Origin: Halocaridina rubra
Lineage: Eukaryota; Arthropoda; Malacostraca; Decapoda; Atyidae
Reading direction: 5' to 3'
Length of the DNA stretch: 42,187 nt
NCBI GenBank assembly: GCA_037179515.1
Contig: JAXCGZ010017016.1
Location: forward strand, 170,001 to 212,187
Program-made: the position numbers and the translations under genes
The notes under the pieces: model-generated
Database searches by the model: none
What the model was told of the DNA's origin: nothing
Seen by the model: only the letters and a program-made list of their open reading frames with translations
In this document: in pieces, positions 29,210-39,800 of the stretch
How the letters are laid out: every line of letters begins with the position of its first letter
How positions within the stretch are numbered: position 1 is the stretch's first letter

Positions 29210-29800
29210 TACTCTAAGCATATTGGTGAATAGTGATGAAGACGAGATAAGGCTGAATCCTTGTCTGAAGTGGTTCAGAAATGGACTTTGTTTTGGTTTT
29301 TACGTCACTGGACATAGAAACATCGAACTCTCGATATCATTTCAGATATAATGAATTAAATAATTGAATATTTGATAGTGCATATTTAGCGAAAGTGAAA
29401 TTACGTATTTCAAGATAAGACAATCAAATGGCAAATAATACTTATTAAGTTAATGTTGATATTGGAGAAATAAGGCTGAAATCTAGTCTGAAGCGGTTCA
29501 GAAATGGACTTTGTTTTGGTTTTTACGTCTAAAGACATAGAAACACCAAACTTATAATATAAACTGATATGATGAAATAGGAATAGAGTATTGCATTGCA
29601 AAAGTATATGGCATGTGAATATTAATTATTTCATGATATAAAAATCAACTTTAAAAAAGAATGATTAAGCTTGTGTTGACATTGGCAAGAAAAAGCTGAG
29701 TTTTGGTATAGAATTTGTTTTGGTTTTAAGTCACATGACAGAGTATTTGAATATCCGACTTGAAATGGCTCTTGGATTTTTTTTTACTTTATTTTTATAT
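29210..29800. repeat. Three degenerate tandem copies of a 200-225 bp unit
   Basis: The word AAGGCTGAA, a GAAGYGGTTCAGAAATGGAC block and TTTGTTTTGGTTTTTACGTC recur at about 29249-29310 and 29472-29530. A more decayed third copy (TTTGTTTTGGTTTTAAGTCAC) is at 29713. Spacing is 223 then about 203 bp. No known family is recognised. Confidence 0.75.
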
Positions 29801-29864
29801 AGTGAACTTAAGACTTATGTAGTCGATATAGTTTATTAATCATACCATTCTTGGTTATGCAAAT

Positions 29865-30260
29865 GTCAAATCTTCTTCTTCTTCGTCTACATCTTTTCCC
29901 AGTATTATGTGGGTTCGATGTTTCTGGCCAGTGTTCTCCATATGTTCTTGTTCCATACCTCATCACCCAACAAACCTTTAGATCTCAGGTCATTGATGCA
30001 ATCCATCCGCCTATGCTTTGGTCCCCCCCCTCCCTCTCCTACCCTGTATATCCATTTCCATCACCCTACTCCCAACATACTGTTCATCCCTTCTAACGAC
30101 ATGACCATACCACCTTAGTCTACTTTACTTGTATCTTATCTGATATTTCTCTAACTTTTGAGATACCTCTAATTACCTCGTTTCTGATCTTATCGCTTCT
30201 TGTCACCCTACACATCCATCTCAACATCCTCATCTCTGCCACATCTTTCAGTACATTTCC
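29865..30260 (-). mobile_element. LINE C-terminal fragment (decayed)
   Basis: On the minus strand the blocks EMRMLRWMCRVTRSDKIRNE, VIRGISKV, KVVWSC and RRMDCINDLRSKG occur in the order found at the end of endonuclease-RT LINE proteins. In that family the consensus is MRMLRWMCGVTR..RIRNE..IRG, then RPKKRWMDC. Stops interrupt it, and it ends near 29865 in a short GAA-rich tail. It may belong to the same family as the fragment at 1-895. Confidence 0.75.
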
Positions 30261-30473
30261 TCAGCAAAGTAACCAATGTGATCCCTTTTCCGGATATTAT
30301 AAGCTAATAAGAGACTCATATATCATATAAAAATAAACTTATTTTCTTCATAAATTCTTCAATAAACTAATTAAGCATGCATAATACATGTCAATTCTCA
30401 GTTATCAAATGTAAATAAATTTCATCGGAACTTTTGAAGAATTAGAACCAGCCTTTTATCAAAATGGAGAGAA

Positions 30474-30565
30474 GGTTAGGTTAGGTTAGATTAAGTTGGG
30501 TTAGAGATTGAGTTTAAACCCTGAACTCAAATTTTAACCTAACTTAACCGGCTAAGATAACCTTT
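30474..30565. repeat. Small TTAGG/CCTAA inverted tract
   Basis: GGTTAGGTTAGGTTAG on the plus strand is followed within 60 bp by TTTTAACCTAACTTAACC, so the two could pair as a hairpin. It is followed by a poly-T run. Confidence 0.5.
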
Positions 30566-30870
30566 TTTTTTTTTTTTTTAAGAATTTCAGTTTCCGAATT
30601 CCATTTTGAAAAGAAGTTTTCAATCATATGTTCAAATTATAGTGATTTTTCTTGCTAAAGCTAAGTTCATAATTTTTAATATGAAAGAGGTATTTATCAT
30701 TGAAATGCATCATCCATATGGTAATAAAAATAATATTTTGCTTTTGAGTTTGTTCTACAAGAGAATTCAGCATTTTTGGGTACCATTGGCTCATTGCACG
30801 ATATTGGACAATTTTGTTGATGTGTCGGTTTCATTTTAATTGAAACCGAATAGAATGACACTGTGGCAGG

Positions 30871-30926
<56 letters not shown>

Positions 30927-30928
30927 CC

Positions 30929-30973
<45 letters not shown>

Positions 30974-30975
30974 CC

Positions 30976-31038
<63 letters not shown>
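30871..31038. repeat. (ATT)n microsatellite, LINE tail
   Basis: About 168 bp of ATT units are broken only by CC at 30927 and 30974. On the minus strand it directly follows the LINE at 31042-31740, so it is best read as that element's (AAT)n 3' tail. Open frames across it are artefacts. Confidence 0.95.
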
Positions 31039-31041
31039 CTT

Positions 31042-31740
31042 CGCCAGATATTCCAGACTAATTCCTAGAATAATTCCCTTAAGACCCGCCGGAGAGGAGG
31101 CAAAGCCTTCTACAGGAGGGTATGAACCACAAAAAATAAAAAAAAATTAAGTAAAACTAATAAAACTTCATATATTGCTTGAAGCTCAGCACTTGTGGCA
31201 GATGTATAATCACTCACTCTCTTAGATAATACACCCACTTCAAAGTATTCCTTAATTTCAGCCCCACACCCAGCTTTAATACTGACCCATCACAATACAT
31301 ATGAATTACATTACATATGGGTAAAGTATTGATTTTAGAAGAAGAAAAAATTGGTTTCAGGTCTAATGAAGAGAGTTCATGTTTCCTAGCACTCAAGTGC
31401 AGAATATTCACATTAATCCTGTCCTGCAACCAAGGTGGAACATTATCATTCTTTACCAACGTGTACAATACTGGACTGCATTATAATCAAGCAAGGTTTT
31501 ATACAATGTCTTTCCATATCTGTTCACTTTAGCAGACTTGTGACCAGTTTGACAAATGTTTAGCAAGGAAATGGAATAATTATCACCTCTTCTCATCATT
31601 CTGATAAAAGTAGCTATAATCAACTCTCTAATTCTACAATAAATGCTTCGAAGATTTAGTTCCATTCTCACAATTTCTATTTGAGTAGTTCTAAGACATC
31701 TTAATATTATTTTCATCGCCTCATTTTGCACTACTTTTAA
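31042..31740 (-). mobile_element. LINE 3' fragment with RNase H remnant and (AAT)n tail
   Basis: On the minus strand, LQNEA-like QNEAMKIILRCLRTT and MELNLRSIYCRIRE lead to VPPWLQDRINVN, then a HMYCDGSVLKLGVG block matching the RNase H motif (Y-x-D-G-S) of Jockey/I-type LINEs. Further on is a frameshifted YTSATSAELQAIYE. A 3' untranslated stretch with CTCCGGCGGGTC follows, and the copy ends in (AAT)n. Several frame breaks show that it is inactive. Confidence 0.75.
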
Positions 31741-31839
31741 GGGAGATATTTGCTAACACTCTCAAAAGCTTCAACCTTGCACTTCAAATACTCTTTACAT
31801 AATTTAAAGCAATTTTATTAAAATGAAAACTAATATATG

Positions 31840-31936
31840 TTTTAGAAAATGGCTCGAACAGTTTCGAAACGGTATCGAACTATTTCGAAACTGTATCGAA
31901 ACGTTTTGAAACTGTATCGAATGGTTTCGAACTCCC
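31840..31936. repeat. 21-bp tandem array with TTTCGAAA palindromes
   Basis: Units begin at 31840, 31861, 31882, 31903 and a partial at 31924, each exactly 21 bp. The pattern is GTTTCGAAAC then KGTATCGAA; copy 0 is the most diverged. TTTCGAAA is self-complementary, so each unit carries a potential symmetric binding site. Subterminal repeats of this kind occur in hAT transposons, but no terminal repeat is seen here. Confidence 0.9.
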
Positions 31937-32004
31937 GGGTAAAGGCCTTTTAATGCGGTATTTGCAGCTGCGTTAATTGTTTATGTGAAATCACGTTTTA
32001 TTAT

Positions 32005-32122
32005 TGCGTCAGTCGTTATCCGACTGAACTTTGAGGAGGGTTTGTGGATACTTGCGTCATTATCTGATTTATTTTTATACGTTTAGTTTTGTTTTTCTGC
32101 TGAAAACTGCATAAAAGTTAAG
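32005..32122 (+). promoter_or_regulatory. IARS1: Candidate IARS1 promoter and non-coding first exon
   Basis: IARS1 coding exon 1 starts after an acceptor AG (33853-33854), so a 5' non-coding exon lies upstream. GCGTCAGTCG near 32006-32015 fits the arthropod initiator (TCAGT), and AAG|GTAATT at 32120-32128 is a usable donor. Both are common words, so this is a suggestion only. Confidence 0.25.
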
Positions 32123-32321
32123 GTAATTTTATGGTATACTAATGTATATATGTGCATTTTTTTTTGACGTATGGGGTGCATTGTCGGCTTTTGATAACCC
32201 ATATTTTGCATTTAATTTTTATAAGACATTATTTTTCATTATGGAACTGCGTTTCGTGGCTGTTTTTTTTTTTTTTTTTAGGTGATTTGTAAAGTAAATA
32301 ATTGTATTTGTACTTTCCTGA

Positions 32322-32570
32322 CCATGTTGGCCTTTTACCAGTATCATATTAGACAAATATTAACCAACCTAACCCAGTTGGCCTTATAACAATACCATAA
32401 TAGGCAAAAGATAATCATCCTAACCCTGTTGCCCCTCTGTCATCGTCATAATGGACAAAGGCTACCCAACCTAACCCTGTTTCCCCTCTAAAATCACCAT
32501 AATGGACAAAGGCTACCCAACCCAACCTTGTTGGCCTTTTGCCACACTGTAATGAATGCAGAGTGCCAAA
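32322..32570. repeat. 51-bp minisatellite, five copies
   Basis: The word GTTGGCC or GTTKCCCC recurs at 32326, 32377, 32428, 32479 and 32530, exactly 51 bp apart. Each unit also has a CATAATGGACAAAGGCTACC-like middle and a CCAACCTAAC end that echoes the CCTAA theme. Units 3 and 4 are the most alike. Confidence 0.92.
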
Positions 32571-33070
32571 AGGGAATTATTGGAGATAAATACTGGCATA
32601 AGAGTCTTTGGATTGCCTAGGACACAAGCAGGGTCCTTCGGCAACACCCTGTTTGGAAATTGAGGGAGGAAGTGTTACCCGCGCGCTGTTTGGTGGCAGC
32701 GAGCGGGTTAGTGTAGGAGATGATATATAGATTGGTTAAATAGTCTCATTGAATTAATGAATCCTGATTGTGTGTATATAAAAACACTTAATACATTTCG
32801 TACGTATGGATTGCTACGTACGTAGTTAGTCACTTTGTAAAGATCAAAATATGATCAACAGATTAAATACTTTCTGCTTATTGTAAAAAAAAATAGTGTT
32901 TTATTTTCTAAATGCTATAAAACATAAAAAGAAATAAAATTTTTAATCATTATTCGATAAGAGTTTTTAACCAAGCAACCCCACCCCAACCAGTTACCTT
33001 CAAAATGCTTTTGATTTTCAGTACAGTATATGCATATCGTAATAGTTGCCAGAATCCCAAAAGAGATATA

Positions 33071-33363
33071 CAGAAGCTCCCCTACTTACAAACATCCGAG
33101 TTACGAACATTCACAGATTCAAAGAAAAACCTACCCACTATCAACCCTTGTATTATTGCATGTGTTACTATGTTATTATTACTGTATTAGAATTCATTAT
33201 TACTGTATACTTTATGTTTTGTTACAGTTAAATATCTTTAGCATAAGTACTGTACAGTACTGCATATGTATGAACCGTACAGTACTTTTTATTTTTTTTA
33301 CCTAAACTCAACTTACGAACGGACTCCTGGAACCTAACTTGTTCATAAGTTGAGGAGTATCTG
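33071..33363. mobile_element. MITE-like element with pogo/Tc1-type ends upstream of IARS1
   Basis: The left end CAGAAGCTCCCCTACTTAC and the right end read on the minus strand, CAGATACTCCTCAACTTATG, are imperfect inverted repeats. Further inward, GTTACGAAC and its mirror GTTCGTAAG match too. TA flanks both sides (33069-33070 and 33364-33365). CAG ends with TA duplication fit the Tc1/mariner/pogo group. The 293-bp interior has no transposase. It lies about 500 bp upstream of the first IARS1 coding exon. Confidence 0.65.
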
Positions 33364-33862
33364 TATTCCCATTTAAATAAATGTAATTCTTAGGTGGTTC
33401 TGCAACAAAATTCTCTCTTTATAAATTGAGTTTACAAATTGCTCGGGCAGAAGTGGGAAGTAATACTCTTAGACTGTCATACTCTGTGTCCATAATAGGA
33501 ATTTTGTGTTAGGTGAAGATTACTGACCCTCGGACATTAAATAACCCCATAAGTTGTGAGGTTGGATTAGAAGTTAGGCATTAACCTATGCTAATCTAAC
33601 CAACCCTAACCTAGCAAATTACTGGTAATTTAAAATTTTTGGGAACACAAATCTGTACCTGATCCAGGAATTTAGAAAAAAAAGAAGTCATGCTTTTTAC
33701 TTGTTTAAAACCACAGTGTACTTACAGTGTCCATGAAAAAACAGGAATGCATAATTGATAGCCCTTCACTACCCTGTACCTTTTGGTTAGCTGTTGTGGC
33801 ACTTGGGAAATATGGACTTTAATGAGGTCATGACCTGTATTACTTTATTTTCAGAAGATAAA

Positions 33863-36800
33863 ATGAGTGGACATCTGGAACCAGTTCCGGAAGTGGACAA
33901 AATCTCTTTTCCAGGAGAGGAGGAAAAGATCTATGAATTATGGAAGAAGTTGGATGTGTTTCACACCTGCCTAAAACAGAGCAAGGATCGGCCCAGGTAG
34001 GGTGATATGAAATTATAGAAGGACTGCATGTTTTATATTAGAAGGTAATTTTAACTTTTACTGTTGTAAAAGGAATTAGTCTTTCGGATATGTTAGACCA
34101 GCAGATACTAGTTATTTAAAAAAGACACATTTTGTCTTGTATAGTACAGCATATGTTGTATAAATATTGAATGACTGTATTAGTATGCACCGTTTTATGC
34201 ATCATAGTTAGCCCCCACTTGAATGGGGGAGGATACAGATATTTTGGGGTCAGGGGATTAAGGCTAGATTCCCTTCCTAAATCCATGAGGTAGGTTCAAA
34301 CCATTCTTAGTCACTTTCTTGCTTGTGCACTCTTCCTCTGAGTTACTACATCCCCTCGTACACAGTATATAGTCTTAAAGTTCTAAACACCCCTATTTTA
34401 TTTTAAACTTTTAAGATAAGCTTTTATATGTACCTTTACCTGTATTACCTGTATTGCCCTTAACATCTAGATACTGTGTAGTCTTAACTATTTTGTGTAA
34501 CCTGTTACTGTGATTGTTTGCTCGCTTTATTTGACATGGGTGTTTATTTTATGTTCTTTGACTCTGCCATCCCCTTAAATAGTATATAAAATCTTTTAAT
34601 AAAAAATAAAAAGTCAGTATGTGTTATTTTGATAAAAATGACACTTCTTTTCTGATGAATTCTATAAAGATATTAAAAATTATTTATTTTTCATAACAGG
34701 TTCACCTTCTACGACGGTCCTCCATTTGCGACGGGACTGCCCCATTACGGTCACATATTAGCAGGTACAATTAAGGACGTGGTAACGCGTTGGGCACACC
34801 AGACAGGACATCACGTCGAAAGGCGATTTGGATGGGACACTCATGGATTACCTGTGGTGAATACATAATACTTTTGATTTTTGCTAATCATTTCTTAATT
34901 TTAGATGCAAATTAGCCCTTTTATGCAAAGAAGCAGTGAATATTGGATAGAAGTAAAGAATTTACTTTGTAGCCTGGCATAATATACAGGTATATGGTAT
35001 ATTTATTGTCTAATGGGTCGCTTTGATTATATTTACTTTTTTGCTGTTATATTTCAGTATACTGAAAAAATTTGTTCATGAAAGCTTCTTTTATTCTTAA
35101 TAGAATTAATATTAAAAAGTTTTTTTTAAGAGTTCAGACTATTGTTAGATATATGGATTGTTTATAGTTCATTATATGATTTTTCACTCGACTTGGAAGG
35201 TGACAGACCCACAATTGAACCCATTGCAAGGCGATAGGAATGGCATTTAGCCCTAATTCCTCAGCTCCATGCTGTCTGTGTCCACCCCCATAATGGGGAG
35301 TACAGTATAAATGATATATAAAACAAAAGCAAAAATACTGTTTTTACAGGAATATGAAATTGATAAAACATATGGAATCAACGGACCGGAAGATGTTGCA
35401 AAAATGGGAATTAAAAAATACAACGAATTGTGTAGGAGCATTGTGATGAGGTACGCTTCGGATTGGGAGCATATTGTCTCTCGTCTCGGCAGGTGGATTG
35501 GTGAGTGAGCACAATTGGTCTTTCTGGTAGCCATTGGCAGTCTATTGTCATTCCATTGTGACGTAATTTTATGTATTTGATAGCTGAATACTTTATTTAG
35601 AATTCGCATAAGGCTGTTTATCATTGTAGGTTGCAAAATTTATATATGATGGAGCTGAAAAGGGAATTCTACATCCATATTCTCTACTTGCTCTCATCGT
35701 CTGCTGTTTAGGCATGGCAGAAAATCCTCGCCCACTTACCCTATGGGTTATGCAAGCAGTGAGGTGAGGGAATTTTGGCAGCCTTTGATTCCCAAGGAGC
35801 TAAGAGGGGTGATTGAAATGATTTAGCTTCTGATGAAAGTGTGCTTTGACTTGGCCACCCCTTAAGGGGATTGTGGTCATTTTATTTGTACCCTATGCTT
35901 TTGTATATGGCCAATAGGAATAGAAAAGTTAGGGGTAGGCAACACCTTCCCCCCCCTTTTTTTTTGTAATAAGTGGCTAAGGCAGTGAAGATGGAAAAAG
36001 TTTCAGCCCTAAACGCCATATTTCCTTCGCTACATTTGTGGCCTCCTTACTGAGCTTTTTGAGAATGTCATCTGGTTTGAAAGAAAAAACTGCTTAATTT
36101 ATTATAATTTTTTTTCTTGTCTTGAAGTACTGTACTATTAATTTATATTTTGAAGTATCAGAAAAGTGTCCGTGCATTTGTATGCATTACTGTATTGCCA
36201 TTTTGTTTTCTTGGTGTCCAGGCCCGATGAGGGCAGTTTTCTTTGACCATCCTAGTGTCACTGAAAAATTGAGAAATAAAAATAATAGACCCCAACAAGT
36301 TGTGCTTTACAATGTCATCTCAGATCTTGTGAAGAAGAGTAACCCCAGGGTGCTCTAAGGGATATTCTTGTTTAGAAGGTAAGTCACCTGACCTAACAAT
36401 TTACGAGGTCATTTAACTACGTGGTGTTCTGGGGGTTACTTATCTTTACAAGATCTGTCATCTCATAATTTTTTTCGAAATGGAAGGCCATATCCCTTTG
36501 AGCAGGTAATAAAGCCACAACCGTAACAAAAGAATTGAGGTATCAAGACTTTAGCCTATCTGCTTCTAATACTTCTCTTGGTTTGTTCTTCACAATTTAG
36601 CAACTTCTTGATAATTAATTATGGTTCTTGTCAGGCTTAATGCAAAAACTTTGTTGAACAAAATTTATTTGTGGATAAGTAGAAAAAATATTTTGTAAAG
36701 ACTCATTATCCCATATGCAATATAAGAAATGATAAATAACAGAAGGGTATTTTAAAGTATTTTATCAGATTATTCATGGTTTTGGGGGAGAAAGAATAAC

Positions 36801-39800
36801 TCACTCATATTTTCTATAGGTCTTAAGAACCAGCTAAATAGGATAGGGAGCAAAGGATCTAATGAGGGCAGTTTCCTCTGACGGTCTTTGTATCGTATTT
36901 TGTTTTATCTTTCTTTATAAATTATTCCAGTAACAGTGTTCAGGAACCGCAATAGTTCAGTAGCTAGAGCGCTCAAATTGAGAAGTGACAAACCTAAGTT
37001 CAAATCCTCCGCTGTGTATTAGAAAGGGCATTGAACCCTCATTCCCCGTGTCCGATCTGTGTCCGCCTCCATTCGAATTGGAAATTAATAGTGACGCAGA
37101 AAATGGCAAACTATGAACTAGGGTATGTCATCTCGGCAGACACTTTACTGCTAATTATCATCTGCTTTTGCACGGGAACTTCCATAGCGTAACCATTAGA
37201 ATCCTCATCTCTGGTAGTGACGGACCCATGTTCGAGCCCACGGTGGGTCAATAGGCAAGGCATTTAGACTTAATTCCTCAGCTTCAATCCATGTGTGTCC
37301 ACCCAATGGGGACCAATAGTGGCACAAAACATAGAAAAAGAATCTGTTTTTTTTATTTTTTTTTTATGACACACTATACTTGTATCATCCTACTTTCAGA
37401 TTTCAAAAATGACTACAAAACTCTATACCCCTGGTACATGGAGAGCATATGGTGGGTTTTCTCCCAGCTGTACCAGAAGGGCTTGGTGTATCGCGGCTTT
37501 AAGGTCATGCCGTTCTCGACTGCTTGCTCCACCCCCCTCTCCAATTTTGAAGCTGGACAGAATTACCAGGACACGCAAGACCCATCAGGTAGGTACAAAT
37601 TATCCAAGCATACTTTGTTAAAACAGCAATTTTTCAACTTTCAAATGCTTTAGAATGAAGTCTGTTTCAGTGCTGCTCTTTTCCTTCTCAGAAACTGGAA
37701 TAGATAGCAATATTTCACTCTTAAGTGCTCAAGTTGAAGGTTCTGTTTCAATGCTGCTCTTTTCCCCTCTCTAAACCTAGAATAGTCAGGAATTTTTCAC
37801 TTTTAAAATGTTCTTTATTCGGCCAATCCCGTAATGGAGATTAATACAGTATTGGTGTTTAAATCATTAAAAGTTTAAGTGTAGATAATGGCTATATATG
37901 TTATTTTGTTATTGTCTACTTAAAATTTATATAATTTAACGCTTATTACACCAAGACTAAACAATTTAAATAATAAAAAATACTGTATTTAAGAATATCA
38001 TCAATGGTCTTTGTTGTCCCTGCATTTTACGGGAGGCAAACTGTGAATTATCCTTATTGCTAGGGGAAGAGAATTCCTTGCATGTTTTAGCTGTCGATTA
38101 AAGGGATGCATTGTGATGTTATCCCTGTGTGCCTTTTGAACTTCTTGAAGGTTAAAGAAAGGATTAGGAAGTGGGAGGTGGTGATTCCTCTCTCCATGAA
38201 TTCATTTTCTTTTGTGTATGCAACTCTCATTAGAGGCAAGGACACTTAAGTTACTGTGAGAACTTGCTGTCTTAGTTAGCTCTAATGTCCTATTTGAAAA
38301 CTGGCAAAATGGTAAGTCTTCATTCCTACTTAAAACTTGTTCTTGTTCAGCCTTTTATGCATTACTCTTTATATCCTTCATGATAATGGACAGACAGGTT
38401 GGAGCTGAAGGATTAAGAAACAGTTGAGTGCTATTCCTACTTTGCTTCCGCATATCCAGGCCCTACTTAGAACTGCGTTGCTTATCATTTGGTAATTTGT
38501 ATTGCAGTGGTAGTGAACTTTCCTGTGGTTGGAGAAAAGGATGTTGTACTTGTTGCCTGGACAACAACCCCATGGACTCTGCCTTCAAACCTTGCTCTTT
38601 GTGTCAACCCTGATATGGATTACGTTAGAGTTCAGGGAAAGGTATGTGTGAAGTATTTTTGTATTTGTTTACATTTTTCTCTCAATTATGATGCATTAAC
38701 GTCTCTTCGCTCCGAGTATTTTTACTCTGATGGCCTCATAGTGTTGCAAGCATACCTCAGTCAAAAAGATTTTTGTCTCGTATTGAAGTTACGCTTCCCA
38801 AAAGATTTTTATGAAGTTATATTTTTGATGCTGGATTTTATAAATAAAAGTGACTTATATTTCAATATTTTGCAGCTGGGGTTGTTGCTTAGCTTATAGT
38901 AATAATAATTTTTATTGCAGACAAGCGAGAGAAATGCCGTATACATCATAATGGAGGCACGTCTGTGCCAGATTTTCAAGAACGAGAGCGAGTATGAAAT
39001 CGTATCCAGGTGTAAGGGAAAAGAATTAGAAGGAATCAAGTATGAACCACTCTTCACATACTTCAAGCATGTAAGATTGCTTTTGACATATTTAGACATT
39101 TTAGATATTATTAGATTAAACTGCAATACCTTGACATCATTGTATCTGTTTATATCTATATACAAAACCCATAATCTCCCTTATAAGGGGGTGGCTGAAG
39201 CAGACAAAAACTTGACTTCATGGGAGGGATATACAAAGGTGGGGGATTCCCAGTCCCCTCACGACAGCTCTTCTAGTCGACCTTTACAACAGGGAGGAGG
39301 TATTCTTTGGGAAAATTTACAACTCCTGATTATTAAATATAAATTGTAATGGTTTCTAAATACTGTACTTTTAGTAGAAAATTAACTGAAAATTTTCATG
39401 GTATACTTTTATAAGTAAAGATGCAGTTGTAGGTTCTGACTTTTTATAAGTAGGAATACTATTTGGAGTAAACGTGTCTTTTTGTGTCGAATGACCTGTG
39501 TATGTATAAAAAAAACATGGAATTATATGATTGGTTTATTTGATAGTAACTCAACTATATGAGTATCAAGAGGGTTATTTATTAGATGTTAGCTATTATG
39601 AGCTTGAGATTCCAACTTATGTATATGAGTCTCAGAATGGTTTTATCATAAATATTAACTATTTTGAGCAATGACTCACCACATAGAAGGGAAATTATGA
39701 ACTGAAAGAATACTAGATTAAGTCTTTGGGTGTTTCTGTAGAAAGGAAGTCCTCTTATATTTTCCTTCAGCAGCTACACATAAAAGTTCTCAGATGCAAA

